Program-made: the position numbers and the translations under genes | Part shown: positions 10,868 through 21,945 of the stretch, in pieces | Layout: every line of letters starts with the position of its first letter | Numbering within the stretch: the stretch's first letter is position 1 | Notes under the pieces: model-generated | Seen by the model: only the letters and a program-made list of their open reading frames with translations | Database searches by the model: none | Told to the model about the DNA's origin: nothing | NCBI GenBank assembly: GCA_963575645.1 | Contig: OY754466.1 | Coordinates: 2,272,001-2,336,000 of the forward strand | Origin: Xanthostigma xanthostigma | Taxonomy: Eukaryota > Arthropoda > Insecta > Raphidioptera > Raphidiidae | Length of the DNA stretch: 64,000 nucleotides | Direction of reading: 5' to 3'

Positions 10868-11944
10868 AAATAATATTAAATAAATTGTAATTAAATTTCA
10901 GGTTCTTCAAGACACGTCTGACCATTCAGTCCAATGTGATAAGCAATTAATTAATATATAAATTAAGTTTGATATAAAAAAAAAGTATATGTATATAAAA
11001 CTCAGATGTAAAAAAAAAATCAAATGGAAAAAAAATATTTTGTATTTTTCATTTAGTTCAAAATCAGCTTGATATTTACTTCGAGTTAAATGTTAAGTGT
11101 TTTGTTTAAAATACTGTATTAAACTTGAAGGTATAAAAATTCAAAAGAACTTTGATATATTCGAGAGAATAGCCCTTTTAAATATAAATTAATTTATTTT
11201 TAGATATTATGACGTCACTTATTAGTGAACGGAATAGATTCTGAAGCAGGAAGGAACGCGAGGGGTTTTATTGATTGAACTATTTCTACACAATGTTCTT
11301 TAATGTGCTATAACTAGCAACGGCGGCGGCTTTAGAGACTGCCTTCAAAGAAAGCAAAGCCTTGATCTCTATACACAGTTGAACGGCTACAATTCCTTCG
11401 GATTAAAAATATCCTAGAACGAAAAACACCAGCGAATTAAACTAGCAGCCGTGCGCACAAAATAGAACAATAAAACAAAATATTTTCTCTTATAACAAAA
11501 GCAGCTCGAAGAACTTGGCTGACAGACTAGATTTGACTATTATATAAATTCCAATTATTGGGTGCAAGCAAGCAAAGGCACGAGCAATAGCTAATATATT
11601 TCTGAAATGTGCTAATTAAGCCCTTTCATTTGATACCCAACACGGCATCATTATTTTTTTTTTTTATCATGACTTTATGTCCTCTAGAGGGCGCCATATT
11701 GAATTTAATGTGACGTCACATAGCCTATAACCAGCGGACAATCAACACGTTTTCAACGATACCTTATTTGTCAAATTATGATAAATAGTTTAGAAGTTAT
11801 GAGGGAACAGATGACATACGCACAAGGTCAAACACATAACCCTCATTTTGCTTCGCTGTAGTCGGGTAAAAATAAGCACAGTAACGCCATCTTTAGGTGT
11901 AAAAATGAAGAGTCAAAATGCATTTGTATTCTTTCTATATCACT
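10868..11944. other. no gene; repeat remnants
   Basis: No supported gene. 10925-10966 repeats the flank at 10194-10228. Around 11620-11720 lie CCCTTTCATTTGATACCC, GGCGCCATATTGAA and TGACGTCA (11711-11718), the same set of motifs as the tandem array at 46521-46795. 11310-11400 is slightly GC-richer (AACGGCGGCGGC) but was not recognised. Confidence 0.4.
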
Positions 11945-12540
11945 AGTGGCCGTAAGTGGAAGAGTGGCCCATGAAGTGAGACAGCAAATGACTGTGTTCT
12001 ATCTCTTTCTTTTTACTTGACCCGTTGTGCGCAAGTGTCGCGTCTGTAGTGGGGCAATTATTAAGTGGAATAGAGCCAGCCACCTCCCTTTCACAGCTTA
12101 GTTCCAAGTGCAAACTGACGCGCATTCATTCACTGACATGCGCATGAGACTCAGAGTATAATGAGTGAGACAGATGTATATATGTCACCGTAGTGTTTAA
12201 GTCTTTCTCCCGATCTTTGCTAGCAATATAGAAGGTATTAAGAGACTCAGAGTATAATAAGTGAGACAGACGTATATTTGTCTGCACCGTAGTGTTTAAG
12301 TCTTTCTCCCGATCTTTGCTAGCAATATAGAAGGTATTAAGAGACTCAGAGTATAATAAGTGAGACAGACGTATATATATCTGCACCGTAGTGTTTAAGT
12401 CTTTCTCCCGATCTTTGCTAGCAATATAGAAGGTATTAAGAGACTCAGAGTATAATAAGTGAGACGTATATAATATGTCTGCACCGTAGTGTTTAAGTCT
12501 TTCTCCCGATCTTTGCTAGCAATATAGAAGGTATTAAATA
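11945..12540 (-). mobile_element. repeat family F, copy 1, with minisatellite
   Basis: On the minus strand this starts near ATATTTAATACC and ends CACTTACGGCCACTAG|T. Two shorter copies lie at 38676-38957 and 39563-39866. The CTAG-T end hints at a Helitron, but I see no good 3' hairpin and the start here is not TC, so the class is open. Frames across it are repeat translations. Confidence 0.6.
12146..12537 (-). repeat. four-unit 96-99 bp minisatellite
   Basis: Four tandem units starting GAGACTCAGAGTATAAT at 12146, 12242, 12341 and 12440. The family F copies at 38676 and 39563 have only one unit, so the array expanded locally in this copy. Confidence 0.92.
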
Positions 12541-13417
12541 TATGCTTTTCAGTCGATCTACCGACGGGCTTGATACGATCATACGCAAGACATCAAGGCT
12601 GAGTGTTTATAAAGACAGATGGATAGAGAATGCTCTGTGATATGTGATGCTGATGACTAACGATCAATCCATCTTTTTGCCAGGGATCCGACTCTTCCCC
12701 AGCAATCAGAAGTGGACGGGGGGGAGGGTGGCTCTAATACATTATTGCTCTACACGCATGCTGGAATATTATCCGAACAAGTAATTAATCACACATAGGT
12801 GGGCACGTTTTGCAGATGCGGCACACAGGCAAGATCTATCTACTTAGTTGAACTACTGTTGTACAGTAACACAGTAGTTCCCAAACCTGATGACTAGATA
12901 GGTGGGTACTCTTTCCCACCAACAAATACAATGAACAAGTCCATTATTCTTGTCTAAAAATATAGAATATTGGAAGCGAATGTATAGATGTGAGCACTTG
13001 GGGTTCAATCGGTTTTTTTCTTTTATTGAAAAGCAAACAACAAAATTATAATGTGGGTGCCTGCATTGGAAAAGAAATCGAAATGTAGGCTTTTCTTCCG
13101 CGATTATTGACATCGGATCAGAAGAAATACAGATCCAATGGTAGATCCGGTCTCTAGAACTTAGACCACGATTTGGATTTTGGTTACTTTGGTAACTTTT
13201 ACACGATTTCCACGACACTGAAAGTTTTTCACGTTTGATTTTTAATGACGTATAATAATCCATCCACGATTTCTACCATTCGATGAAATGTCGCGGGTAG
13301 AGCGTGTTACATTTTTTTTTTATTTGAAGCTATACCAACTGTTTTTTTTAAATATCCACCGCGTTGTTCCATCGAATAGTCTTTCGGCAGATTTATTCAC
13401 CAAAGACGTAATAGATA
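12541..13417. other. no gene; possible hAT end at 12870
   Basis: A 136-codon minus-strand open frame (12853-13263) resembles no family I know and has no splice or start context, so it is not called as a gene. CAGTAGTTCCCAAACC at about 12872 resembles hAT terminal sequence; a matching far end was not seen. Confidence 0.35.
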
Positions 13418-14680
13418 GGGTAATTCCGGGGGAGATGGCCCTACTAACTTTAATGAGCTATTGTGAAGGAACTAAGATGAATAAAATATTGAATTCTGCG
13501 GGAAACGAAACTTTAATTATAATTCTTACAGAACATTAACGAAATATTACTTTTAAATAAACAAAAACAAGCAATTTTAAACTTTGAAAAAAAAGTAGAA
13601 TTGGCCATCTCTCCCGGAGTATCCGGGAGTGATGGCCATAGTGGTCGGGAGAGATGGCCAGTACTTTATTTGCCTTTCCCTTTGCACTTAAGAGTTTTTA
13701 ACTCCTTCTTTTTTTGATTACCACACTTGGAAGACATGTTCTCGACCTGGCTGTAATTCTCATGAAGCTAGAACATACAAACACTGCACTAAATCCAATC
13801 TTCAATTATTTTTTTTCTTATGATAGTTGTCACCACAACCTCTGCAATTTTCTTCCTCTCTGTCTTTAGTTTCACTTTCTGAGGTGTCACTGAAATCCAT
13901 GAGAGTTTCTTCGCAACTGCGAATAGCCTTACGTTTCTTGTTTTGCTTAAATGTGTCGGTCTTAATTTCTTTTTTGATTATCTTTGGTTTTCTAGATTTC
14001 TCTTCTTTTTCTTTTCTTTTTTTTTAGTTTTTTAATATGTTCTTCAGACGTCAAGAGGATGTCTGCTTCCTTGACTCGTTTGCGGACTTTGTTGAGTTTT
14101 ACAGGCAGTGGAGATACTTTGTTCAGTGCTTTTGTTGGTGTTGGTTGGTCCATCGTCTGTATGTCCGATATATCTTTCATTAAGTGATTCAATGTCCATA
14201 CTAGAAGCGTGTTCCGGAATGGCACCTGGATTTAGGGAAGAAACTCCTGCTGCCTTGATCCTGAAATTGCATTTTATGGCCATCTCACCCGGAAAAAATG
14301 TGGCCATCTCTCCCGATTGTCCGGATGAGATGGTTACATTAGGTAATTAAAGCAGCGTATAAATTTTTGAATAAATTTTGAGGTTAGAACACGTGAAAAT
14401 GATTATCCTAACAAGGAAAGTACAAAAAAATAACAAAACTTTTAAAACCCCTTTAAGACCACTTAATATGTCAAACCCTTAATTAATAACAAACATGTCT
14501 TAAAAATCAAAGTCAAATTACTCAACTTTCCTTTCTTTTTTTTACACAAATCCACTAACACTTGTTGCTTGTTGTGAAATGAAGCAAACTATATTGAAAA
14601 TAGTGCCATTTGTTTACTCTTAGTTAGACTTTTTTCTATTGGCCATCTCTCCCGTAAGGCCATCTCCCCCGGAATTACCC
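13418..14680 (-). mobile_element. decayed pogo-like DNA transposon
   Basis: 1,263 bp with inverted ends GGGTAATTCCGGGGGAGATG / its complement, flanked by TA on both sides. The motif GGCCATCTCTCCCG or a close variant repeats in both orientations just inside the ends (near 13602-13660 and 14278-14320, and again at 14640), like subterminal transposase sites. It contains a minus-strand transposase remnant. Only the C-terminal part remains, so a large internal deletion separates it from the missing catalytic region. Confidence 0.8.
13683..14307 (-). pseudogene. pogo-type transposase C-terminal remnant
   Basis: Read through frame changes on the minus strand, this shows NFRIKAAGVSSLNPGAIP (the 'F-x-x-A-G-...-NP-x-x-IP' block that follows the DDE domain in pogo/jerky transposases). 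A basic segment LLTSEEHIKKLKKKK comes next, then an acidic stretch, and finally a zinc-knuckle-like tail: CRGCGDNYHKKK, DWI*CSVC, LHENYSQVENMSSKCGN. This 'CxxC...DWIQC..C...LHE.C...CG' tail is common in insect pogo-like proteins. At least two frameshifts and two stops show it is dead. The N-terminal HTH and catalytic triad are absent. Confidence 0.7.
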
Positions 14681-14689
14681 TATGTGATA

Positions 14690-15251
14690 AAATCAGGGAA
14701 GTGTTTGGGAGTCACCGTTAAGTAGGCTTCCCTCGACGAATTTTGTTTTTAGTTGCTATATGTTTGCGAAGAACGCTTTCATCTCCTTGTGTCAGGAATT
14801 TGAAGCAAAGAGGATAATATTACCTGTTCATTTCTTAGTAAATTATTGAATTTGCATCATTAATAATACGGAAGTAGCTATAACATCCGAGGAGTAATTA
14901 TATCTTAAAATCTTAACATCTAATTAAAATTGAAAATAAAAACAATCAGTCTTGAAAAATTCGCTAGTGACACCGTTTTACAACCGGTTCTATACTGACG
15001 TGACTATCGAAAATTTTTTTTGCTGTAAAACATTAATTTTTGTGATTGCAACCGGCTTCGCACAGTTATTTCGTGCGGGTTATTTTCATAGTTAAACAAA
15101 ATTTTTTTAATTAATTTTTCTAGGTTCTTTGGTCCCCAAATAGTCAAAAACAAAAAAGTTTCGCCGGTTTTAAAGGGTTAAGTCGCAAATCATTATTAAA
15201 GATTGTTTTTGGGTGATTTATTTTTAAGTATTGCAGGTAAGTTTTGCACTA
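14690..15251. other. no gene seen
   Basis: AT-rich DNA without recognisable repeats or coding potential. Confidence 0.4.
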
Positions 15252-15982
15252 TCTATACTAATAATATATAAAGCTGAAGAGCTTGTTTGTTTGTTTGGTT
15301 GAACGCGCTAATCTCAGAAACTACTGGTTCAAATTGAAAAACATTTTTTTTTTGTTGGATAGCCCATTTATCGAGGAAGGCTATAGGCTATATCACGCTA
15401 CGACCAATTGGAGCGGAACATCAATAAAAAATGTTGCAAGATGTATCTCAAAATTAGTCCGTCCGACAAATATTATCAGATGAAATGCCTTAACTAAATA
15501 TTGCAATATTAGCGCGTCACGTTCACAAGCCCGGATAGCTCAGTCGGTAGAGCGTAAGACCCCTAATGCCAGGGTCTTGAGTTCAAGTTCCACGTCGGCG
15601 AATATATTTTTATTTTTTTTATTTTCTACATTGCTTTCTTCAAAGGCTTACATTTCAATTTTTTTAAATTTCATTACGACTAATTAAAATTAAATAAATC
15701 TAATTAATAGCTCATTTGAAAACTGTTGCAACTATACCTATATAAAAATAATTTTCCTACAGTGTTTTCAATTAAATATTCATTATATTAAAAGAAATTT
15801 ATTACTTAAATAAAGTATAAATACTGCTTTTTAACGACAAAAACTTTTGAACGGTAACTCGGATCATTATGAAGTTTGGACACAACATGCATCTCGATAA
15901 ACTAAGATGAATGTGCGTACTCATGTACCTTCCTTCCCCATTCGTTCTTTTGCACCCGGGTAAAACCGGGCGGGACCGCTAG
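15252..15982 (+). mobile_element. Helitron family H2 with tRNA-Lys-like block, copy 1
   Basis: Inserted between A and T. Starts TCTATACTAATAATATATAAAG and ends with a CCCGG...CCGGG hairpin followed by CGGGACCGCTAG. The 5' half holds GAACGCGCTAATCTCAGAAAC and GAGGAAGGCTATAGGCTATAT, conserved in copies at 44001, 49255, 54467 and the fragment around 42292. A tRNA-derived block sits in the middle. No Rep/helicase gene, so it is non-autonomous. Confidence 0.85.
15529..15600 (+). ncRNA. tRNA-Lys-derived sequence inside a Helitron
   Basis: Seventy-two bases beginning GCCCGGATAGCTCAGTCGG, with an intact A box and B-box-like GTTCAAGTTCC, close to animal tRNA-Lys. The anticodon arm is damaged (CCCTAA in place of a Lys loop) and the acceptor stem does not fully pair at its 3' end, so it is a pseudo-tRNA. 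Related blocks lie in the Helitron copies at 44268 and 49535. Confidence 0.75.
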
Positions 15983-16416
15983 TCCTTTATAAAATAGCCG
16001 CTTAACATGCATGTAAAGTGACGCATTATGCGCACTAGTGCGGTAAAGTATAACAAAACTACTCGCTCTGGCTTCTACACAGAAAATCTGACGGCAGGAT
16101 CTCCGGTTATAAGTTTCATTACACATTATTTATGATAAGAAATAAGTTATTGCAATGAAAGGGTGGAACACAAAAACAGTACAATAGTGCTCCGGCAATC
16201 TTGGGTTAGTTTCGTAGCAGCTTTGTAATTGTCCTACTGTAAGACATTTTACACATTCAATGTGGGTTTTGATTGATACTCCTTGAAACTTAGTACAAGT
16301 ACGTTGAAGCCCTGATAGTTTTTGCGCATAATAAATAAGTAGTTAGTATATCCTGTTGTAACTCCAGTCAGATCTTTACAAGCACTAATCTCTGTATTAA
16401 TTTGATAGCCGATTCT
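15983..16416. other. no gene seen
   Basis: AT-rich DNA; nothing recognised. Confidence 0.4.
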
Positions 16417-16424
16417 ATGTCAAG

Positions 16425-16838
16425 TAGTGATGTGCCGGATATCCGTATCCGTATCCGCGGATATCCGAGGGAGAAGAAAGATCCGTATCCGTTATTTTTT
16501 GGCGGATCTTTTACCTTATTAATTTTCTATTCATAGATGAAATTTTATATATATAGGTGATTAGGTAAGAATGAAAAACTATTAAATTCCATTCAGATTA
16601 TTTTTTATTTTTTAAAATCGTATTTGGCACCTTTATATTGCAAACATTTATCGTAGTGAGTACCATACCAATAGTACATAACTCAAAGGTACTAAAAAAC
16701 TATCTTTATAATGAGATATTGCACATCGATCTTTGGAAAGTTAAGATCCGTATCCGTATCCGCGGATCTTGAAACCAAATATCCGTATTCAGATCCGTAT
16801 CCGCGGATATACATTTTCAACGATCCGGCACATCACTA
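16425..16838. mobile_element. hAT-type miniature element, family C, copy 1
   Basis: Inverted ends TAGTGATGTGCCGGAT are flanked by the exact 8-bp duplication ATGTCAAG (16417-16424 and 16839-16846), diagnostic of hAT transposition. Subterminal repeats of ATCCGTATCCG(CGGAT) sit at both ends. Relative to copies at 19711 and 22552 this one lacks the central palindrome. No transposase. Confidence 0.93.
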
Positions 16839-17036
16839 ATGTCAAGTATTGATCAAAAATCAAAGAAAAGTCTTACTTCACATTTACGCAATTTTTAACA
16901 CGCTTATATTAGCTTGACCTGTATGTATGTAAAAGAATCTTTCAGCGTAATTTACACCAATTTCAGGAAGTCTGATTATCTTGAAAATTTGCACACGTGT
17001 CAAGGGCCGATGACAATACAATTATTTCATAAAAAT

Positions 17037-17360
17037 AATAAATTTGAATTTAAAAAAATTTTGAAAAAATTTTGAATTTGAAAATTTTGAAAAAAATTTG
17101 AATTTGAAAATTTTGAAAAAAGTTGAATTTGAAAATTTTGAAAAAAATTTGAATTTGAAAATTTTGAAAAAAATTTGAATTTGTAAAATTTTGAAAAAAT
17201 TTGAATTTGAAAATTTTGAAAAAAATTTGAATTTGAACATTTTGAAAAAAATTTGAATTTGTAAAATTTTGAAAAAAATTTGAATTTGAAAATTTTGAAA
17301 AAAATTTGAATTTGAACATTTTGAAAAAAATTTGAATTTGAAAATTTTGAAAAAAAAAAT
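17037..17360. repeat. AT-rich ~24-bp tandem array
   Basis: About 13 degenerate units built on AATTTTGAAAAAAATTTGAA. The open frames across it on the minus strand are artefacts of the array (Phe/Lys/Asn-rich). It ends about 320 bp from the cadherin exon. Confidence 0.9.
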
Positions 17361-17600
17361 TACTTTTGATGTCGTTTTGAGACTAAAAATTATTTTATAT
17401 GAGCCGTTGGTACATTTGCCGATTCAGCGCACGACACGACCCGAAGATACGCGGGACTCAGCCGTATTAAAAAAATCGGTAGGATTAGAATCAAACGATA
17501 TTTTTTTTAATTTTTTATATCGGTTAAACCGTTTGGGTTGTACGATTCGTACAAAAAAAGCGTGACATGCAGATGGACAGACAAAGCGAGCGTATATTAG
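17361..17600 (+). repeat. retrotransposon-tail-like repeat
   Basis: Shares blocks with 27170-27350, including CGGTTAA.CCGTTTG, a GATTCGTACAAAAAAAGCGTGACA-like stretch and a final GACAGACAAAGC. The combination resembles 3' regions of lepidopteran non-LTR elements. No coding part remains. Confidence 0.5.
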
Positions 17601-17677
17601 GCGCTGCTATTCGTGCCTAAACAGTTTATACGCGCGGTTCGAGTAGTTTGAAGAAAGTATTGTTTTATTACACTCAC

Positions 17678-17784
17678 CTCAATACTGGAATGAAGAGGAA
17701 CAACGCCGTGATCTTGGGCGTAAACAGTCAACCAGTAATGGGACTTGGTCTCGATGTCCAAAACTGACAGTGTTCGAATGACAC
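17678..17784 (-). CDS. internal exon of a Fat-like cadherin
   Basis: A 107-bp exon on the minus strand. It is preceded by a pyrimidine-rich stretch and AG, and followed by a GTGAGT donor. After a two-base carry-over (GT) it encodes 35 residues with no stop. The segment includes [19 protein letters not shown] and then VVPLHSSIE. The L-D[13 protein letters not shown] pattern is the middle of an extracellular cadherin repeat and closely resembles the [15 protein letters not shown] segment of Fat/Fat-like protocadherins. These are giant single-pass adhesion proteins acting in planar polarity and epithelial organisation. The exon ends in phase 0 inside the repeat, before the expected DxNDN calcium-binding motif, so the gene continues to lower coordinates, but I did not find the next exon. 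A family A element begins about 70 bp upstream and repeat-like DNA ends about 80 bp downstream. I am confident in the Fat-class cadherin call; the exact paralogue (Fat or kugelei) is inferred. Confidence 0.88.
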
Positions 17785-17854
17785 CTGAAAATAAAAAAAA
17801 AATACTAATTAGTTACGCTAAATTACATGTTTTAACTATATAGAAACTGGTAAA

Positions 17855-18067
17855 TAAAATTGGTTGCCTGTAAAGTCGGTTTACGGACGATAGTGTTACG
17901 TGATAACGTATTCCGCTCGAATATCATATTTAATAATACATAACCTAAATTTTAGTAGCTGTCAAACTATATTTTTACCGACTCTCTATCGCTTATACTG
18001 CGCTCTCGCTTGCACGCACAGGGTCAGGCGGAACGTGACACTTTTCGGAACGTTATCACGTCAAAAA
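17855..18067 (+). mobile_element. family A element, copy 5 (shortest)
   Basis: A 213-bp internally deleted copy with both family ends. It lies about 70 bp upstream (minus-strand sense) of the 17678-17784 exon, close to its acceptor and branch-point region, so it could have influenced splicing. Confidence 0.8.
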
Positions 18068-18127
18068 TAGGTTATGTTCATTCCATTGAACAAACTGAAG
18101 GAAAGGCTTTTATTAAATAAATTAAAG

Positions 18128-18718
18128 ACACAACCTGTGCGAATTATTCGCACTAAATAAGTATAATAATTATCACTTTACAAAATTATTTTTTAAATAT
18201 GATTGCAGGTATTCAATTCGTTTCTAATTTTGCACACTGCTTATAACGTTCTTCTTTTTGTTGTATTACAATATGAAGCTCAGATGACAGATCGAAGAAA
18301 TATTTTACTAAAATTGTCATATAGAGGCGCAAGTAGCAAAAGCGTTGAGCTAAGCCGTCAGATGGCATCATGCAGCATTGCTGTGACGTTGTTCAGCGTT
18401 GCTCGCTTTTCAAAATTAAAGCCGTCAGATGGAAGTATGCAGTATTGTGTCTGTTGTATTACAATATGAAGGTCAGATGACAGATCGAAGTGTTGGCGTT
18501 GTTTCAAAATTAAAGCCGTCAGATGGCAGACGTTGTTCAGCGTTGCTGTATTTTAATTAATTTACAAAAACAAAAGCAATAATACATTTTTTAGTTGACG
18601 ATGTCAGTAGAGCAAGAAATTATCTGTAAAATGATATATAATTTATGTGGAGAAATTGTGAGGTTTTTTCTAAAAAGGGAGGCAAACATCTTTAACCTTA
18701 GCGTATTAATATATATGA
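18128..18718 (-). mobile_element. Helitron family H1, copy 2
   Basis: Minus-strand copy. The 5' TC end is intact at 18717-18718 (followed by host T). The 3' hairpin GTGCGAATTATTCGCAC is present, but the terminal AGGTCACTCTAG is truncated at its left edge. Confidence 0.8.
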
Positions 18719-19702
18719 TGTCTTAAATTTTTTAAACTATTTAATAAAAAAATATTGTTGTATAGTTTCGTAACCCTTCTGAACCAAGTTGACCATGCTT
18801 TATTTACGATACAATCGATTTTTTTTAATTAAAAAATGTTGAAAACAAACTTCAAAGACGTTGGGTGTCCATGAGGTGGACGCAGTTTCGAAGTTTAATT
18901 AATCAAGTTCCAGGAAATTTAAAACATTCTTGTTGTCTCTCGGTAATATAGGCCACTTCTGTGGGAATGAGAAAAATGCCAATGATATTTGATATTATTC
19001 ATGCTTCAAAAAGCGCTCTTACACAATACACAGTTGTGACAGTCAATAATGCTCATAACTTCGAAAGTAAATTCAGGCATATCCGTGACACTTTTATATT
19101 TTCCAAAAAATTGAAAAAATAGAAGTTTTTCGATGTTTTCGCAAATCGGCGCCTTTTTGAGGCACTAAGAGCCTTCCGATGCGGTTAATATTATGTGTAC
19201 TTATGGAAAAAATCACGCTGAATCCAATGAGACCACCCGCAACGCTGTAATAAAAATTAGCGTGCCTAAAATACCTACCCTAAATCCGTCATCAGCTCTC
19301 ACCCTATTTGATATTATTAGCGGGCTGAGGTGTTTAACTGAATGGTATTTTATGAATTACTGTACTGTCCATGTGTGGACACTCATGCATTTGTGAATGG
19401 ATGTCGAATAACATGGATAAAATCGACGTTCTCCACTGTATTAAAACATCTCAAAACGTAAAAAGGCAGAAAATCGAATATCGGCCTGTTCGAGTACTTT
19501 TAATTACAATCGCAAACAACTTTTAAATTAATTTTTCTTTTATTCGGATTCTGCATAATTAAAATACGCGAGATTTATTATGCCTTTACAGCCATGCTCA
19601 CCACAGATTTGATCGGATCGACAAGAATGTAAATTAACTACGTTATTATAAATATTAATTCGTTATACCGAACGCGTGAAGGGGGGTACAATGCGCTGTT
19701 GG
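18719..19702. other. no gene; possible ancestral intron sequence
   Basis: No repeats shared with the rest of the window and no convincing coding region. It may be original intron DNA. Confidence 0.35.
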
Positions 19703-19710
19703 GTGTTGAC

Positions 19711-20733
19711 TAGTGATGTGCCGGATCGTTAAAAATGTATATCCGCGGATACGGATCTGAATACGGATTTTTGGTTTCAACATCCGCGGATACGGATACG
19801 GATCTTTACTTTCTTAGAGTACGCGGCGGTAAATATTGCACATTGACCTTTGGAAAGAGACTATCTGTTATGGGAAAAAGTTATTGACCTCTTTAAGAGT
19901 TAACTCTCATAACAGATTGTCTCTTTCCAAAGATCGATGTGTAATATTTCAATATATAGTTGATTTAGTACCTTTGAGTTATGTACTATTAGTATGGGAC
20001 TCACTACGATAAATGTTTGCAATATAAAGGTGCCAAATACGATTTAAAAAAATAAAAAATAATCTGAATGGAATTTAACAGGTTTTCATTATTACCTAAT
20101 CACCTATATACAGATTGTATCAAATCAAAACGGTCCATAGGACATTCTGTGTGTAAGACAGAGACGATATTATATAAAGCACTAAAGCAGTAAGTAAGAA
20201 TGAGATAAATGATCGCTAATATAGTTACTGTGGTTACGTAAATAAATAATTACATACACTGTAAATCTTTTTACCAATTTATCAATTAAAACAACTACAA
20301 ATAAATTTATTATGTTGGCGGTTGAATTACCAACATAAAACCATTTAATTATTTGGATCTTTTCCCGAAGAGTATAAATAGCCATTTTATCAATAATTTC
20401 ACTAGTGAATACTGACATTTGATAAAATTGTGATTTTTACTGTAGAAAACAAAGACGATACTATCAGATTGTATATACCACAGTAACTATTAGCGATCAT
20501 TTATCTCATTCTTACTTACTGCTTTAGTGCTTTATATAATATATCGTCTCTGTCTTACACACAGAATGTTCTATGGACTGTTTTGATTTGATACAATCTG
20601 TATATAAAATTTCATCTATGAATGGAAAATTAATAAGGTAAAAGATCCGCCAAAAACTAACGGACACGGATCTTTCTTCCCCCTCGGATATCCGCGGATA
20701 CGGATACGAATACGGATATCCGGCACATCACTA
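19711..20733. mobile_element. hAT-type element, family C, copy 2, with nested insert
   Basis: Ends TAGTGATGTGCCGGAT, flanked by the exact 8-bp duplication GTGTTGAC (19703-19710 and 20734-20741). The interior carries the family's central palindrome (GACCTTTGGAAAGAGAC..., reversed as GTCTCTTTCCAAAGATCG), and a separate long-TIR element is inserted at 20111-20600. Confidence 0.93.
20111..20600. mobile_element. nested element with ~124-bp inverted ends
   Basis: Left arm starts CAGATTGTATCAAATCAAAAC, and the right arm (20478-20600) is its near-perfect reverse complement. It sits in a TATATA context inside the family C element, so a TA-type target duplication (Tc1/mariner-like) is likely. The central 240 bp shows no transposase. 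Confidence 0.85.
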
Positions 20734-20993
20734 GTGTTGACGTATTATTGGAATTCATATTTTCATATTTAAGAACAATATTTGAATCGTCATAACTTCT
20801 AAACTAATTTAGATACGAATTATAGCCAATAGTGTAAAATGCCTTATGGCAAATACACTAATAATAGACTCCGGAAATAGTGAGTTGTATCAATGAATGC
20901 GTTTCATTCATATTTGTTGAAGTGAAAGTAAACAGGTTCCAGTAAGAATATTATTACAGATCGACTGAACAATAAATTGCCTTTTGCCTAGTT

Positions 20994-21340
20994 CAGCGGT
21001 TCCCAAACTGCGAAATGTTTATTGTAGAGTTGAGACGAGTTATGTCCTCTCTCGAAAACATTTACGAATCTAAAAGGCTCGGAAGTTAGATGCGAATACA
21101 GACTTGCGCTTGTAAAAACTACTAACTCGCAACTCAATAAAACTAACATAACAATAACAACTTGACAATAGCGTACTCGACTGTACTTTAAAGCAGGAAA
21201 GCGACAAGTGACAAAGGCCAATCACAGACGAGCGCACGTTCCGTGCAGGTAGCTAAGAGGTGGTGGGAGTATCAACGACTCTAAAATGTGCCTTTGCGAC
21301 GCAGTTGGTGACAAACTTCCGAACCTTTTAGATCCGTAGA
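20994..21340 (+). repeat. dispersed repeat, inverted partner at 26085-26398
   Basis: Starts CAGCGGTTCCCAAACTG, a hAT-like terminal sequence. From about 21050 it matches the reverse complement of 26085-26398 (e.g. CTCTAAAATGTGCCTTTGCG, GAAAGCGACAAGTGACAAAG). Likely two copies of a hAT-derived miniature element; the far ends are unclear. Confidence 0.6.
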
Positions 21341-21527
21341 TTAGATATGCCGATTCATTCTCAGAAAAATCGATCTGAGAAATCGTTTCGAATCGACCCG
21401 ACTTTCGATTAAATGGAGCATTAAAAGATCGATTTACGAGTTAGTAATTTTTTTTAAACGTGCTTAATATAGATAAAGAAGAGTATTGATGATGAATTAG
21501 TGTAGATCCAAGCAGTAATTGATTTAA

Positions 21528-21945
21528 GAGTATTCGTCCCTACAAATACCCCCTGCACCCTTCATCTCAAATTTTTTCCCCTCGCCTAAAAACGGTTCGC
21601 GCTCTCCCGACGCTATTTTTAAAGCTAGAGGGTTCTGGTAAACGCCAAATGAAAGACAACTAATCAGACTACAGATCCTTCAGGCGAATTTTTTGAAAAA
21701 CAGTTTCGCCTACGTGTGAAATATTATGTAACTTATTATTTTTTTCAAAAGGTTGTAAGTTTTTTCAGGAATTTTTTTTCAAAAAATTCGCCTGAAGGAT
21801 GTAGTCTGATTCTTTGTCTTTCATTTGGCGTTTACCAGAACCCTCTAGCTTTAAAAATAGCGTCGGGAGAGCGCGAACCGTTTTTAGGCGAGGGGAAAAG
21901 ATTTGAGATGAAGGGTGCAGGGGGTATTTGCTGGGACGAATACTC
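21528..21945. mobile_element. TTAA-flanked foldback, family G, copy 1
   Basis: 418 bp with inverted arms of about 165 bp starting GAGTATTCGTCCCT, flanked by TTAA on both sides. TTAA duplication is the hallmark of piggyBac-type (or Sola3-type) transposition. The opposing open frames across it are mirror translations of the two arms. The second copy is at 50240-50658. Confidence 0.85.

Noticed and set aside
12853-13263. 136-codon minus-strand frame
   Set aside because: No recognisable domain, no promoter or splice context, and a hAT-like end at its border; most likely chance or transposon-derived.
15529-15600. Functional tRNA-Lys gene
   Set aside because: The anticodon arm and acceptor stem are damaged and the block lies inside a Helitron; called a pseudo-tRNA.
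17022-17319. Two Phe/Lys/Asn-rich minus-strand frames
   Set aside because: Artefacts of the AT-rich ~24-bp tandem array.
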